Below are positions 51,301-61,839 of a stretch of DNA of 64,000 nt, one piece after another. Under the pieces are notes generated by a model that saw nothing but the letters and a program-made list of their open reading frames with translations, made no database searches and was not told where the DNA came from. A program made the position numbers and the translations under genes. The stretch covers positions 1,240,001-1,304,000 of the forward strand of contig OX392529.1 of NCBI GenBank assembly GCA_947623455.1. The letters are read 5' to 3'. Every line of letters begins with the position of its first letter. Position 1 is the stretch's first letter. Source of the stretch: Mimachlamys varia (lineage: Eukaryota > Mollusca > Bivalvia > Pectinida > Pectinidae).

Positions 51301-54152
51301 ATAGATAATAAGGTAAGTCATCCACACCTGTACCTGTAATAGATAATAATGTAAGTTATCCTCACCTGTACCTGTAATAGATAATACGGTAAGTCATCCA
51401 CATCTGTACCTGTAACAGATAATAAGGTAAGTCATCCACACCTGTACCTGTAATAGATAATAATGTAAGTTATCCTCACCTGTACCTGTAATAGATAATA
51501 CGGTAAGTCATCCACATCTGTACCTGTAACAGATAATAAGGTAAGTCATCCACACCTGTACCTGTAATAGATAATAATGTAAGTTATCCTCACCTGTACC
51601 TGTAATAGATAATGAGGTAAGTCATCCACACCTGTACCTGTAACAGATAATAAGGTAAGTCATCCACACCTGTATCTGTAACAGATAATAAGGTAAGTCA
51701 TCCACACCTGTACCTGTAATAGATAATAATGTAAGTTATCCTCACCTGTACCTGTAATAGATAATGAGGTAAGTCATCCACACCTGTACCTGTAACAGAT
51801 AATAAGGTAAGTCATCCACACCTGTATCTGTAACAGATAATAAGGTAAGTCATCCACACCTGTACCTGTAATAGATAATAATGTAAGTTATCCTTACCTG
51901 TACCTGTAATAGATAATAAGGTAAGTCATCCACACCTGTACCTGTAATAGATAATAAGGTAAGTCATCCTCACCTTTACCTGTAACAGATAATAAGGTAA
52001 GTCATCCTCACCTGTACCTGTAATAGATAATAAGGTAAGTCATCCACACCTTTACCTGTAATAGATAATAAGGTAAGTCATCCACACCTGTACCTGTAAC
52101 AGATAATAAGGTAAGTCATCCACACCTGTACCTGTAACAGATAATAAGGTAAGTCATCCACACCTTTACCTGTAACAGATAATAAGGTAAGTCATCCACA
52201 CCTGTACCTGTAATAGATAATAAGGTAAGTCATCCACACCTGTACCTGTAACAGATAATAAGGTAAGTCATCCTCACCTGTACCTGTAATAGATAATAAG
52301 GTAAGTCGTCCACACCTGTACCTGTAATAGATAATAAGGTAAGTCATCCACACCTGTACCTGTAACAGATAATAAGGTAAGTCATCCTCACCTGTACCTG
52401 TAATAGATAATAAGGTAAGTCATCCACACCTGTACCTGTAACAGATAATAAGGTAAGTCATCCTCACCTGTACCTGTAACAGATAATAAGGTAAGTCATC
52501 CACACCTGTACCTGTAATAGATAATAAGGTAAGTCATCCTCACCTGTACCTGTAACAGATAATAAGGTAAGTCATCCTCACCTTTACCTGTAACAGATAA
52601 TAAGGTAAGTCATCCTCACCTGTACCTGGAGATAAATCTATGACACAATCATATTTACTCGTGGTGTAGTGACAAAATATGACAAGGGAGATAAATCTAT
52701 GACACAATCATATTTACTCTGTTGTAGTGTCAATATGTGACAAGAAGATAAATCTATGACACAATCATATTTACTCGTTGTGTAGTGACAAAATATGACA
52801 AGGGAGATAAATCTATGACACAATTATATTTACCTCCGGTGTAGTGACAATATGTGACAAGGGAGATAAATCTATCAATGACACACTCATATTTAGCACT
52901 TGTGACATTATATGACAAGGGAGATAAATCTATGACACAATTATATTTACCTCCGGTGTAGTGACAATATGTGACAAGGGAGATAAATCTATCAATGACA
53001 CAATCATATTTAGCACTTGTGACATTATATGACAAGGGAGATAAATCTATGACACAATCATATTTACCTCCAGTGCAGTGACAATATGTGACAAGGGAGA
53101 TAAATCTATGACACAATCATATTTACCTCCAGTGCAGTGACAATATGTGACAAGGGAGATAAATCTATGACACAATCATATTTACCCCCGGTGTAGCGAC
53201 AATATGTGACAAGGGAGATAAATCTATGACACAATCGTATTTACCTCCAGTGTAACGACAATTTGTGACAAGGGAGATAAATCTATGACACAATCGTATT
53301 TACCTCCAGTGTAACGACAATTTGTGACAAGGGAGATAAATCTATGACACAATCATATTTACCCCCTGTGTAGCGACAATATGTGACAGGGAGATAAATC
53401 TATGACACAATCATATTTACCCCTGGTGTAGTGACAATATGTGACAAAGGAGATAAATCTATGACACAATCATATTTACCACTTGTGGTGTGACATTATA
53501 TGACAAGGGAGATAAATCTATGACACAATCATATTTACCACTTGTGGTGTGACATTTATAATATGACAAGGGAGATAAATCTATTACACAATCATATTTA
53601 CCACTTGTGGTGTGACATTATATGACAAGGGAGATAAATCTATGACACAATCATATTTACCACTTGTGGTGTGACATTTATAATATGACAAGGGAGATAA
53701 ATCTATTACACAATCATATTTACCACTTGTGGTGTGACATTATATGACAAGGGAGATAAATCTATTACACAATCATATTTACCACTTGTGGTGTGACATT
53801 TATAATATGACAAGGGAGATAAATCTATTACACAATCATATTTACCACTTGTGGTGTGACATTATATGACAAGGGAGATAAATCTATTACACAATCATAT
53901 TTCCCACTTGTGGTGTGACATTATATGACAAGGGAGATAAATCTATGATACAATCATATTTACCACTTGTGGTGTGACATTATATGACAAGGGAGATAAA
54001 TCTATTACACAATCATATTTACCACTTGTGGTGTGACATTATATGACAAGGGAGATAAATCTATGATACCAGACATATTTACCTCCAATGATGCGCACAT
54101 GTTGAGGATCAACATGATGAGCAGCTGTACTGTTATGATCCTGTCTATCCAT
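48241..54152 (-). CDS. STOM: Stomatin-family protein, N-terminal 112 codons in four exons (partial gene)
   Basis: This is the start of an animal stomatin-family gene. Such proteins are monotopic membrane scaffolds that oligomerise in cholesterol-rich membrane and modulate ion channels. The four exons join as 70 + 110 + 73 + 83 nt, 112 codons with matching phases. Residues 1-31 are a hydrophilic N-terminus. Residues 32-60 hold the membrane hairpin with LGCCGWILTIL and the conserved proline in LTLPFS. Residues 61-112 start the SPFH/PHB domain with VVQEFERAVIFRLGRL, SGGAKGPG and VDLRTVSFDVPPQE. Cys35 and Cys58 are at positions where palmitoylated cysteines occur in relatives (inference). The family is usually near 280-300 residues, so well over half is missing to the left. 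Orthology within the family (stomatin, STOML3-like, MEC-2-like) cannot be settled from this part. Confidence 0.93.
48324..49078 (-). other. Single-copy part of stomatin intron 3
   Basis: AT-rich sequence between exon 4 and the 32-bp array. A 70-codon minus-strand frame at 48458-48670 has no stomatin similarity and lies inside the intron, so it is not called. Confidence 0.7.
49079..50095. repeat. 32-bp minisatellite in stomatin intron 3, about 32 copies
   Basis: Units contain accatgaactacactatcag and aatactactatc. Shorter 23-bp units (with aatatcgcc or aatatcacc) occur mostly near the left edge. The array passes directly into the 65-bp exon-derived copies. Confidence 0.95.
50096..50376 (-). 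repeat. 65-bp tandem array made of stomatin exon 3 tail plus donor, 4 copies including the real exon
   Basis: On the minus strand each unit carries the coding text for residues from about IFRLGRL to GAKGPG, followed by a donor-like CCAG/GTAGGT or CCAG/GTACAT. Exon-end equivalents fall at 50313 (the real exon), 50248, 50183 and 50118, exactly 65 bp apart. The copies differ from the exon by changes that would alter residues: the two middle copies read TTTTTA where the exon has TTGTTA (L to F), and the most distal has TTCGGG for TTCCGG (R to G). Splicing to any downstream donor would add 65 nt or more and run into an in-frame TAA shortly after the authentic donor. Confidence 0.93.
50313..50385 (-). 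CDS. STOM: Stomatin-family exon 3 (start of SPFH/PHB domain)
   Basis: Phase-0 start after TTCCTTACAG, reading VVQEFERAVIFRLGRL then LSGGAKGP and the first base of a glycine codon. The donor is CCAG/GTAGGT (GT at 50312-50311). This is the most strongly conserved block of the family. The last part of the exon and its donor are the source, or one member, of the 65-bp tandem copies at 50096-50312. Intron 2 between exons 3 and 2 (50386-50578, 193 bp) is short and free of repeats. Confidence 0.95.
50386..50578 (-). other. Stomatin intron 2 (193 bp)
   Basis: GTGAGT at the 5' end and TTCCTTACAG at the 3' end. It has no tandem repeats, unlike introns 1 and 3. Confidence 0.9.
50579..50688 (-). CDS. 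STOM: Stomatin-family exon 2 (membrane hairpin)
   Basis: Encodes the end of the N-terminus and the membrane hairpin (LGCCGWILTIL, VVMLTLPFSVFFCLK) and ends in phase 0 at AAG/GTGAGT (GT at 50578-50577). The acceptor is ATTACAG/GTACAG/GTGAAG. A second AG 6 nt further in (exon start 50682) would also keep frame and would drop Thr-Gly. The acceptor and the first bases of the exon match the 38-bp unit of the array that starts immediately upstream. Confidence 0.93.
50689..52628 (-). repeat. 38-bp minisatellite derived from the exon 2 acceptor, about 51 copies
   Basis: Read on the minus strand, each unit contains CTATTACAG/GTACAG/GTGAGGA, the same text as the true acceptor and first bases of exon 2 (ATTACAG/GTACAGGTGAAGA), preceded by ACTTACCTT as at the real site. 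The first unit overlaps the exon edge at 50681. Each unit thus carries an acceptor-like CAG, six bases, and a donor-like GTGAGG. On the plus strand most units also contain a consensus donor, AAG/GTAAGT. The period of 38 is not divisible by 3. The array fills the 3' half of intron 1. Confidence 0.95.
52629..54075 (-). repeat. 59-bp minisatellite derived from the exon 1 donor, about 24 copies
   Basis: Read on the minus strand, units contain GGTAAATATGATTGTG and CATAGATTTATCTCCC. The real exon 1 donor region reads TGGAGGTAAATATGTCTGG and is followed by CATAGATTTATCTCCC. Units from about 52820 to 53350 mostly keep CTGGAGGTAAATATG, while those from 53460 to 54040 carry AGTGGTAAATATG and a 62-bp variant with an extra tataa. 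The array fills the 5' half of intron 1 and meets the 38-bp array at about 52628. Confidence 0.93.
54083..54152 (-). CDS. STOM: Stomatin-family exon 1 (start codon exon)
   Basis: ATG occupies 54152-54150 in a strong initiation context (GCGATGG), with an in-frame TAA upstream in the same exon or leader, so this is the likely start. The exon encodes 23 residues beginning MDRQDHNSTA, plus one base of a glycine codon. The donor is GGAG/GTAAATATG, with GT at 54082-54081. The sequence around this donor is the apparent seed of the 59-bp array that fills the adjacent half of intron 1: both contain TGGAGGTAAATATG. Confidence 0.85.
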
Positions 54153-54879
54153 CGCAGATATCACACAATGAACTCGTCCTTATGATCTGACCTCTACGAT
54201 ACAGCCTCTGTTTCACTATCTGCTCTGGTCATCAAACAACTTGACCATCACAGCATCAAATATTTGTATCAGGACATGAACATATACAGACAAGGAATCA
54301 GCGTAGTGTAACTTATAATACATACATACACGGAATCAGCGTAGTGTTACTTATAACACATACATACACGGAATCAACATAGTGTTACTTTATAAGAAGG
54401 TTGTTAGGACGCGGCTCTGCCAGCACTATATCCATTCCAATGTCAGAAAATAAATACCAGCTTTCAACAATGAGAACTGTAGCGGTATTGGAAAACCCCA
54501 CCTATACCCTAGCACACAGTGTAAGACAATAGTTCACCAGCTTCCCGAATCAGGAGGCCTCTACAGCCAGCTTTCATACAGATATGGAATATTGACTGAC
54601 AAAAAAACTTTGTCACACTGCAGAATTAAAAGAGCAATCCTTTTGATCAGCTGTAGGAAAGTGCTTTCTCCATGAACAGTCGTCTATACTGGAGCATCAG
54701 CTACACAATACCAACATCATACAGCAGTAGCATTGTTAGGAATCTCACTATTAACCGGTATATATCCTGCCTATAGAGGTCTTTACTGCTGCTACAAACC
54801 AGGTTTGGAACTGTCTGGGTGTTTGTCTCCTTGGAGAATCTTTGATTGGCAGTGTTAGTAAGTACCTGTATGATCTGAG
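54153..54879 (-). other. 5' flank or leader of the stomatin-family gene
   Basis: Sequence upstream of the start codon on the minus strand. It contains a 38-bp repeat in 2.7 copies at 54292-54393 (ggaatca at 54294, 54332 and 54370, with tagtgttacttat). No certain TATA box or initiator was identified. A promoter would be expected here or further right, unless there is an upstream non-coding exon. Confidence 0.5.
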
Positions 54880-55131
54880 AGATAGACTGATGGGGAATTT
54901 GTCGCCTCTCCCCGGGAGATAGACTGATGGGGAATTTGTGGCCTCTCCCCGGGAGATAGACTGATGGGGAATTTGTCGACTCTCCCCGGGAGATAGACTG
55001 ATGGGGAATTTGTCGACTCTCCCCGGGAGATAGACTGATGGGGAATTTGTCGCCTCTCCCCGGGGGATAGACTGATGGGGAATTTGTCGACTCTCCCCGG
55101 GAGATAGACTGATGAGGAATTTGTCGCCTAT
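54880..55131. repeat. 37-bp minisatellite, about 6.7 copies
   Basis: Units contain gggagatagactgatgggga, atttgtcg and ctctcccc. Variation is confined to a few sites (cgcc/cgac/ggcc). It lies upstream of the stomatin start codon. Confidence 0.93.
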
Positions 55132-55285
55132 ATATCATTGTATATCAATACACTTCATTGATACCGTCATGGTTGTAATACAAAACAATGGTTCATAAAC
55201 ACAAAAGTAAAATCTGTCATTGGTAACAATGTTTGAACTTGATTTGGGTAAATGATAATAGAATGATTTACGTGTTAGATAAAAT

Positions 55286-57757
55286 GGTCTAGTATATAGA
55301 CAAGGGGAGGGGGCAGTACTAATTGTCTAGTATATAGACAAGGGGAGGGGGCAGTACTAATTGTCTAGTATATAGACAAGGGGAGGGGGCAGTACTAACT
55401 GTCTAGTATATAGACAAGGGGAGGGGGCAGTACTAATTGTCTAGTATATAGACAAGGGGAGGGGGCAGTACTAATTGTCTAGTATATAGACAAGGGGAGG
55501 GGGCAGTACTAATTGTCTAGTATATAGACAAGGGGAGGGGGCAGTACTAATTGTCTAGTATATAGACAAGGGGAGGGGGAAGTACTAATTGTCTAGTATA
55601 AAGACAAGGGGAGGGGGCAGTACTAACTGTCTAGTATACAGACAAGGGGAGGGGGCAGTACTAATAGTCTAGTATATAGACAAGGGGAGGGGGCAGTACT
55701 AATAGTCTAGTATATAGACAAGGGGAGGGGGCAGTACTAACTGTCTAGTATATAGACAAGGGGAGGGGGCAGTACTAATGGTTTAGTATATAGACAAGGG
55801 GAGGGGGCAGTACTAATGGTTTAGTATATAGACAAGGGGAGGGGGCAGTACTAACTGTCTAGTATATAGACAAGGGGAGGGGGCAGTACTAATGGTTTAG
55901 TATATAGACAAGGGGAGGGGGCAGTACTAACTGTCTAGTATATAGACAAGGGGAGGGGGCAGTACTAATGGTTTAGTATATAGACAAGGGGAGGGGGCAG
56001 TACTAATTTTCTAGTATATAGACAAGGGGAGGGGGCAGTACTAACTGTCTAGTATATAGACAAGGGGAGGAGGCAGTACTAACTGCCTAGTATATAGACA
56101 AGGGGAGGGGGCAGTACTAATTGTCTAGTATAAAGACAAGGGGAGGGGGCAGTACTAATGGTCTAGTATATAGACAATGGGAGGGGGCAGTACTAATGGT
56201 CTACTATATAGACAAGGGGAGGGGGCATTACTAACTGTCTAGTATATAGACAAGGGGAGGGGGCAGTACTAATGGTCTAGTATATAGACAAGGGGAGGGG
56301 GCAGTACTAATTGTCTAGTATATAGACAAGGGGAGGGGGCAGTACTAACTGTCTAGTATATAGACAAGGGGAGGGGGCAGTACTAACTGTCTAGTATATA
56401 GACAAGGGGAGGGGGCAGTACTTACTGTCTAGTATATAGACAAGGGGAGGGGGCAGTACTAACTGTCTAGTATATAGACAAGGGGAGGGGGCAGTACTTA
56501 CTGTCTAGTATATAGACAAGGGGAGGGGGCAGTACTAACTGTCTAGTATATAGACAAGGGGAGGGGGCAGTACTAACTGTCTAGTATATAGACAAGGGGA
56601 GGGGGCAGTACTAACTGTCTAGTATATAGACAAGGGGAGGAGGCAGTACTAATGGTCTAGTATATAGACAAGGGGAGGGGGCAGTACTAATTGTCTAGTA
56701 TATAGACAAGGGGAGGGGGCAGTACTAATGGTCTAGTATATAGACAAGGGGAGGGGGCAGTACTAACTGTCTAGTATATAGACAAGGGGAGGGGGCAGTA
56801 CTAATGGTCTAGTATATAGACAAGGGGAGGGGACAGTACTGTCTGTCTAGTATATAGACAAGGGGAGGGGGCAGTACTAATTGTCTAGTATATAGACAAG
56901 GGGAGGGGGCAGTACTAATGGTCTAGTATATAGACAAGGGGAGGGGGCAGTACTAACTGTCTAGTATATAGACAAGGGGAGGGGGCAGTACTAATGGTCT
57001 AGTATATAGACAAGGGGAGGGGGCAGTACTAACTGTCTAGTATATAGACAAGGGGAGGAGGCAGTACTAACTGTCTAGTATATAGACAAGGGGAGGGGGC
57101 AGTACTAATGGTCTAGTATATAGACAAGGGGAGGGGGCAGTACTAACTGTCTAGTATATAGACAAGGGGAAGGGGCAGTACTAACTGTCTAGTATATAGA
57201 CAAGGGAAGGGGGCAGTACTAATTGTCTAGTATATAGACAAGGGGAGGGGGCAGTACTAACTGTCTAGTATATAGACAAGGGGAGGAGGCAGTACTAACT
57301 GTCTAGTATATAGACAAGGGGAGGGGGCAGTACTAATGGTCTAGTATATAGACAAGGGGAGGGGGCAGTACTAATTGTCTAGTATATAGACAAGGGGAAG
57401 GGGCAGTACTAACTGTCTAGTATATAGACAAGGGGAAGGGGCAGTACTAACTGTCTAGTATATAGACAAGGGGAAGGGGCAGTACTAACTGTCTAGTATA
57501 TAGACAAGGGGAGGAGGCAGTACTAACTGTCTAGTATATAGACAAGGGGAAGGGGCAGTACTAACTGTCTAGTATATAGACAAGGGGAGGGGGCAGTACT
57601 AACTGTCTAGTATATAGACAAGGGGAAGGGGCAGTACTAATGGTCTAGTATATAGACAAGGGGAGGAGGCAGTACTAATTGTCTAGTATATAGACAAGGG
57701 GAAGGGGCAGTACTAACTGTCTAGTATATAGACAAGGGGAGGAGGCAGTACTAACTG
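55286..57757. repeat. 38-bp minisatellite, about 65 copies
   Basis: Units contain gtctagtatatagac (5-bp inverted arms gtcta/tagac), aaggggagggggcag and tactaa. It is very uniform: differences cluster at the taatggt/taactgt/taattgt position and at gaggggg/gaggagg/gaagggg, with the last two commoner toward the right end. Confidence 0.96.
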
Positions 57758-58106
57758 AGACCCTGCTGGAACCTTGCAGGTCAATTAAAACACATGCCAC
57801 ACAGATCATCAGTAATGTTTAAAAGTGAAGAGCTATCTGTTTGTGGAGGGTTGCTGGTAATGAAAGTCCATGTTAGGCACATAGATAGCTATCATTACAA
57901 CTGATGGAACTATAGTCTGCCAGAGGAGATAGAATTCATCACAGGAGGGGGTAATCACTACACAGGATGGGGGGGGGGGAGTAATGGCCTCTACATACAG
58001 TCAATTAACTCCATGTTTTATAGGAGTAGCTAAGTCTACCTGACGGGTATTGAAGTTTGTTTCTCATTAAACTTAGTGTTGATCATGTTACATTGGGAGA
58101 AAGCAT
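57758..58106. other. Single-copy stretch, no gene recognised
   Basis: Contains a G-run at about 57968-57979 and no recognisable exon. Confidence 0.5.
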
Positions 58107-61100
58107 AGGGACAGAGAAGTAGAAGGGACAGAGAAATAGAAGGGACAGAGAAGTAGAAGGGACGGAGAAGTAGAAGGGATGGAGAAGTAGAAAGGATGGA
58201 GAAGAAGAAGGGATGGAGAAGTAGAAGGGACAGAGAAGTAGAAGGGATGGAGAAGGAGAAGGGATGGAGAAGCAGAAGGGACGAACAGGTAGAAGGGATG
58301 GAGAAGGAGAAAGAAAAAGAAGTAGAAGGGATGGAGAAGTAGAAGTGACAGAGAAGTAGAAGGGACAGAGAAGTAGAAGGGACAAAGAAGTACAAGGGAT
58401 TTTTGGAGAAGTAGAAGTGATGGAGAAGTAGAAGGGATTATCGGAGAAGTAGAAGGGATGGAGAAGGAGAAAGGACGGAGAAGTAGAAGGGATGGAGAAG
58501 TAGAAGGGACAGAGAAGTAGAAGGGACAGAGAAGTAGAAGGGACAAAGAAGTACAAGGGATTTTTGGAGAAGTAGAAGTGATGGAGAAGTAGAAGGGATT
58601 ATCGGAGAAGTAGAAGGGATGGAGAAGTAGAAGGGACCGAGAGATAGAAGGGACAGAGAAGTAGAAGGGACAGAGAAGTAGAAGTGATGGAGAAGTAGAA
58701 GCGATGGAGAAGTAGAAGGGATTATTGGAGAAGTAGAAGGGATGGAGAAGTAGAAGGGACAGAGAAGTAGAAAGGACAGAGAAGTAGAAGGGATGGAGAA
58801 GTAGAAGGGACGGAGAAGTAGAAGGGACAGAGAAGTAGAAGGGATTATTAGAGAAGTAGAAGCGATGGAGAAGTAGAAGGGAGGGAGAAGTAGAAGGGAC
58901 AGAGAAGTAGAAGGGACGGAGAAGTAGAAGGGACAGAGAATAGAAGGGATTATTGGAGAAGTAGAAGGGACGGAGAAGTAGAAGGGACTGAGAAGTAGAA
59001 GGGACATAGAAGTAGAAGGGATTATTGGAGAAGTAGAAGGGATGGAGAAGTAGAAGGGACAGAGAAGTAGAAGGGACGGAGAAGTAGAAGGGACGAAGAA
59101 GTAGAAGGGACGGAGAAGTAGAAGGGACAGAGAATAGAAGGGATTATTGGAGAAGTAGAAGGGACGGAGAAGTAGAAGGAATGGAGAAGTAGAAGGGACG
59201 GAGAAGTAGAAGGGACAGAGAATAGAAGGGATTATTGGAAAAGTAGAAGGGACGGAGAAGTAGAAGGGACGGAGAAGTAGAAGGGACAGAGAAGTAGGAG
59301 TGATTATTGGAGAAGTAGAAGGGAGGGAGAAGTAGAAGGGACGGAGAATAGAAGGGATTATTGGAGAAGTAGAAGGGACGGAGAAGTAGAAGGGATGGAG
59401 AAGTAGAAGGGACGGAGAAGTAGAAGGGACAGAGAAGTAGAAGGGACAGAGAAGTAGAAGGGATGGAGAATAGAAGGGATTATTGGAGAAGTAGAAGGGA
59501 CGGAGAAGTAGAAGGGATGGAGAAGTAGAAGGGACGGAGAAGTAGAAGAGACAGAGAAGTAGAAGGGACAGAGAAGTAGAAGGGACAGAGAAGTAGAAGG
59601 GACAGAGAAGTAGAAGGGACGGAAAAGTAGAAGGGACAGAGAATAGAAGGGATTATTGGAGAAGTAGAAGGGACAGAGAAGTAGAAGGGACGGAGAAGTA
59701 GAAGGGACATAGAAGTAGAAGGGATGGAGAAGTAGAAGGGACAGAGAAGTAGAAGGGATGGAGAAGTAGAAGGGACAGAGAAGTAGAAGGGACAGAGAAG
59801 TAGAAGGGACGGAGAAGTAGAAGGGACATAGAAGTAGAAGGGATGGAGAAGTAGAAGGGATGGAGAAGTAGAAGGGATTATTGGAGAAGTAGAAGGGACA
59901 GAGAAGTAGAAGGGATGGAGAAGTAGCAGGGACAGAGAAGTAGAAGGGACGGAGAAGTAGAAGGGATGGAGAAGTAGATGGGATGGAGAAGTAGAGGGGA
60001 CAGAGAGGTAGAAGGGACAGAGAAGTAGAAGGGACAGAGAAGTAGAAGGGATGGAGAAGTAGAAGGGACAGAAAAGTAGAGGGGACGGAGAAGTGGAAGG
60101 GACAGAGAAGTAGAAGGGATGGAAAAGTAGAAGGTACAGAGAAGTAGAAGGGACGGAGAAGTAGAAGGGATGGAGAAGTAGAAGGGATGGAGAAGTAGAA
60201 GGGACAGAGAAGTAGAAGGGATTATTGGAGAAGTAGAAGGGACAGAGAAGTAGAAGGGACTGAGAAGTAGAAGGGACATAGAAGTAGAAGGGATGGAGAA
60301 GTAGAAGGGACAGAGAAGTAGAAGGGATGGAGAAGTAGAAGGGACAGAGAAGTAGAAGGGATGGAGAAGTAGAAGGGATTATTGGAGAAGTAGAAGGGAC
60401 AGAGAAGTAGAAGGGACAGAGAAGTAGAAGGGACATAGAAGTAGAAGGGATGGAGAAGTAGAAGGGACATAGAAGTAGAAGGGATGGAGAAGTAGAAGGG
60501 ACAGAGAAGTAGAAGGGATGGAGAAGTAGAAGGGAAAGAGAAGTAGAAGGGAAAGAGAAGTATAAGGGATAGAGAAGTAGAAGGGACAGAGAAGTAGAAG
60601 GGATGGAGAAGTAGAAGGGACAGAGAAGTAGAAGGGATTATTGGAGAAGCAGAAGGGACGGAGAAGTAGAAGGGGCGGAGAAGTAGAAGGGATGGAGAAG
60701 TAAAAGGAACAGAGAAGTAAAAGGAACAGAGAAGTACAAAAGAAGGATAAGTAGAAGGGATGGAGAAGTAAAAGGGACAGAGAAGTAGAAGGGACAAAGA
60801 AGTAAAAGGAACAGAGAAATAGAAGGGACATAGAAGTAGAGGGGATTATTGGAGAAGTAGAAGGGACAGAGAAGTAGAAGGGACATAGAAGTAGAAGGGA
60901 CAGAGAAGTAGAAGGGATGGAGAAGTAGAAGGGATGGAGAAGTAGAAGGGACAGAGAAGTAGAAGGGAGGGAGAAGTAGAAGGGATGGAGAAGGAGAAGG
61001 GATTATTGGAGAAGTAGAAGGGACAGAGAAGTAGAAGGGACAGAGAAGTAGAAAGGACAGAGAAGTAGAAGGGACAGAGAAGTAGAAGGGAGGGAGAAGT

Positions 61101-61249
61101 AGAAGGGATGGAGAAGTAGAAGGGATGGAGAAGGAGAAGGGATCGAGAAGGAGAAGGGATTATTGGAGAAGTAGAAGGGACAGAGAAGTAGAAGGGACAG
61201 AGAAGTAAAAAGGATTATTGGAGAAGTAGAAGGGATTTTGGAGAAGTAG
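58107..61249. repeat. 17-bp purine-rich minisatellite, about 180 copies
   Basis: Units read agaagtagaagggacag or agaagtagaagggatgg. The plus strand is about 88% purine in the consensus. A longer variant inserting attattgg (gggattattggagaagtag) recurs about twenty times at irregular intervals. Many minus-strand frames with SLLLLCPFYFS-like repeats result from 51-bp (three-unit) periodicity and are not called as genes. Confidence 0.95.
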
Positions 61250-61548
61250 TGTAAACAGTGATATGATGGGGAGATCTGATACTGTATACAGTGATATGAT
61301 GGGAAGATCTGATACTGTAAACAGTGATATGATGGGAAGATCTGATACTGTATACAGTGATATGATGGGAAGATCTGATACTGTAAACAGTGATATGATG
61401 GGAAGATCTGATACTGTATACATGCAGTGATATGATGGGAAGATCTGATCCTGTACACAGTGATATGATGGGAAGATCTGATCCTGTAAACAGTGATATG
61501 ATGGGAAGATCTGATCCTGTATACAGTGATATGATGGGGAGATCTGAT
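61250..61548. repeat. 33-bp minisatellite, about 9 copies
   Basis: Units contain cagtgatatgatgggaagat and ctgatactgta. One unit near 61420 has a short insertion (catg). It follows the 17-bp array directly. Confidence 0.93.
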
Positions 61549-61593
61549 TAAGTTATGTTAATGTAATAAGAAGAGAAAAAGTGATCAAGATAT

Positions 61594-61745
61594 TGCCATC
61601 GCTTGGGCTTGAACCCGTGATAATTGGCTCACCAGCCCCATACTCTACCGACTGAGCTAAAGGGAAATTCCCTACAAATCACACTTGTGAGGTCACCTAT
61701 GATCAATGCACATCGTTTACCCTATTCCCCTTTTTTTTTTAAATC
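61594..61745 (-). mobile_element. tRNA-derived SINE-like element, copy 1
   Basis: On the minus strand the head contains an A-box-like TAGCTCAGTCGGTAGAG (61659-61643) and a B-box-like GGGTTCAAGCCC (61616-61605) at near-tRNA spacing. The anticodon arm cannot be folded well, so I call a SINE head rather than a working tRNA. On its minus-strand upstream side lie atgatcaatgcacatc and an A/T run (about 61732-61743) that are shared with the next copy. Confidence 0.6.
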
Positions 61746-61839
61746 TCCAACCCAGGTTCTTTGACTGCCTGCCAAGGCTTCTCTTCCCTTGAAATGGGGA
61801 AGGTTATCGGAACCAGTTTGTAATAGGATAAAGAAAATT

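Noticed and set aside
52638..53116. Minus-strand frames of 61 and 120 codons
   Set aside because: They lie within the 59-bp array inside stomatin intron 1 and are translated repeat units.
57968..57979. G homopolymer
   Set aside because: A single short run without repeat context; nothing further to support a structure or function.
58036..61458. Many leucine/serine/phenylalanine-rich minus-strand frames
   Set aside because: Translation of the 17-bp purine-rich repeat (51-bp multiples), not transmembrane proteins.
61594..61666. A functional tRNA gene on the minus strand
   Set aside because: A and B boxes are good, but the anticodon stem does not pair and a diverged second copy lies nearby, so a SINE head is more likely.
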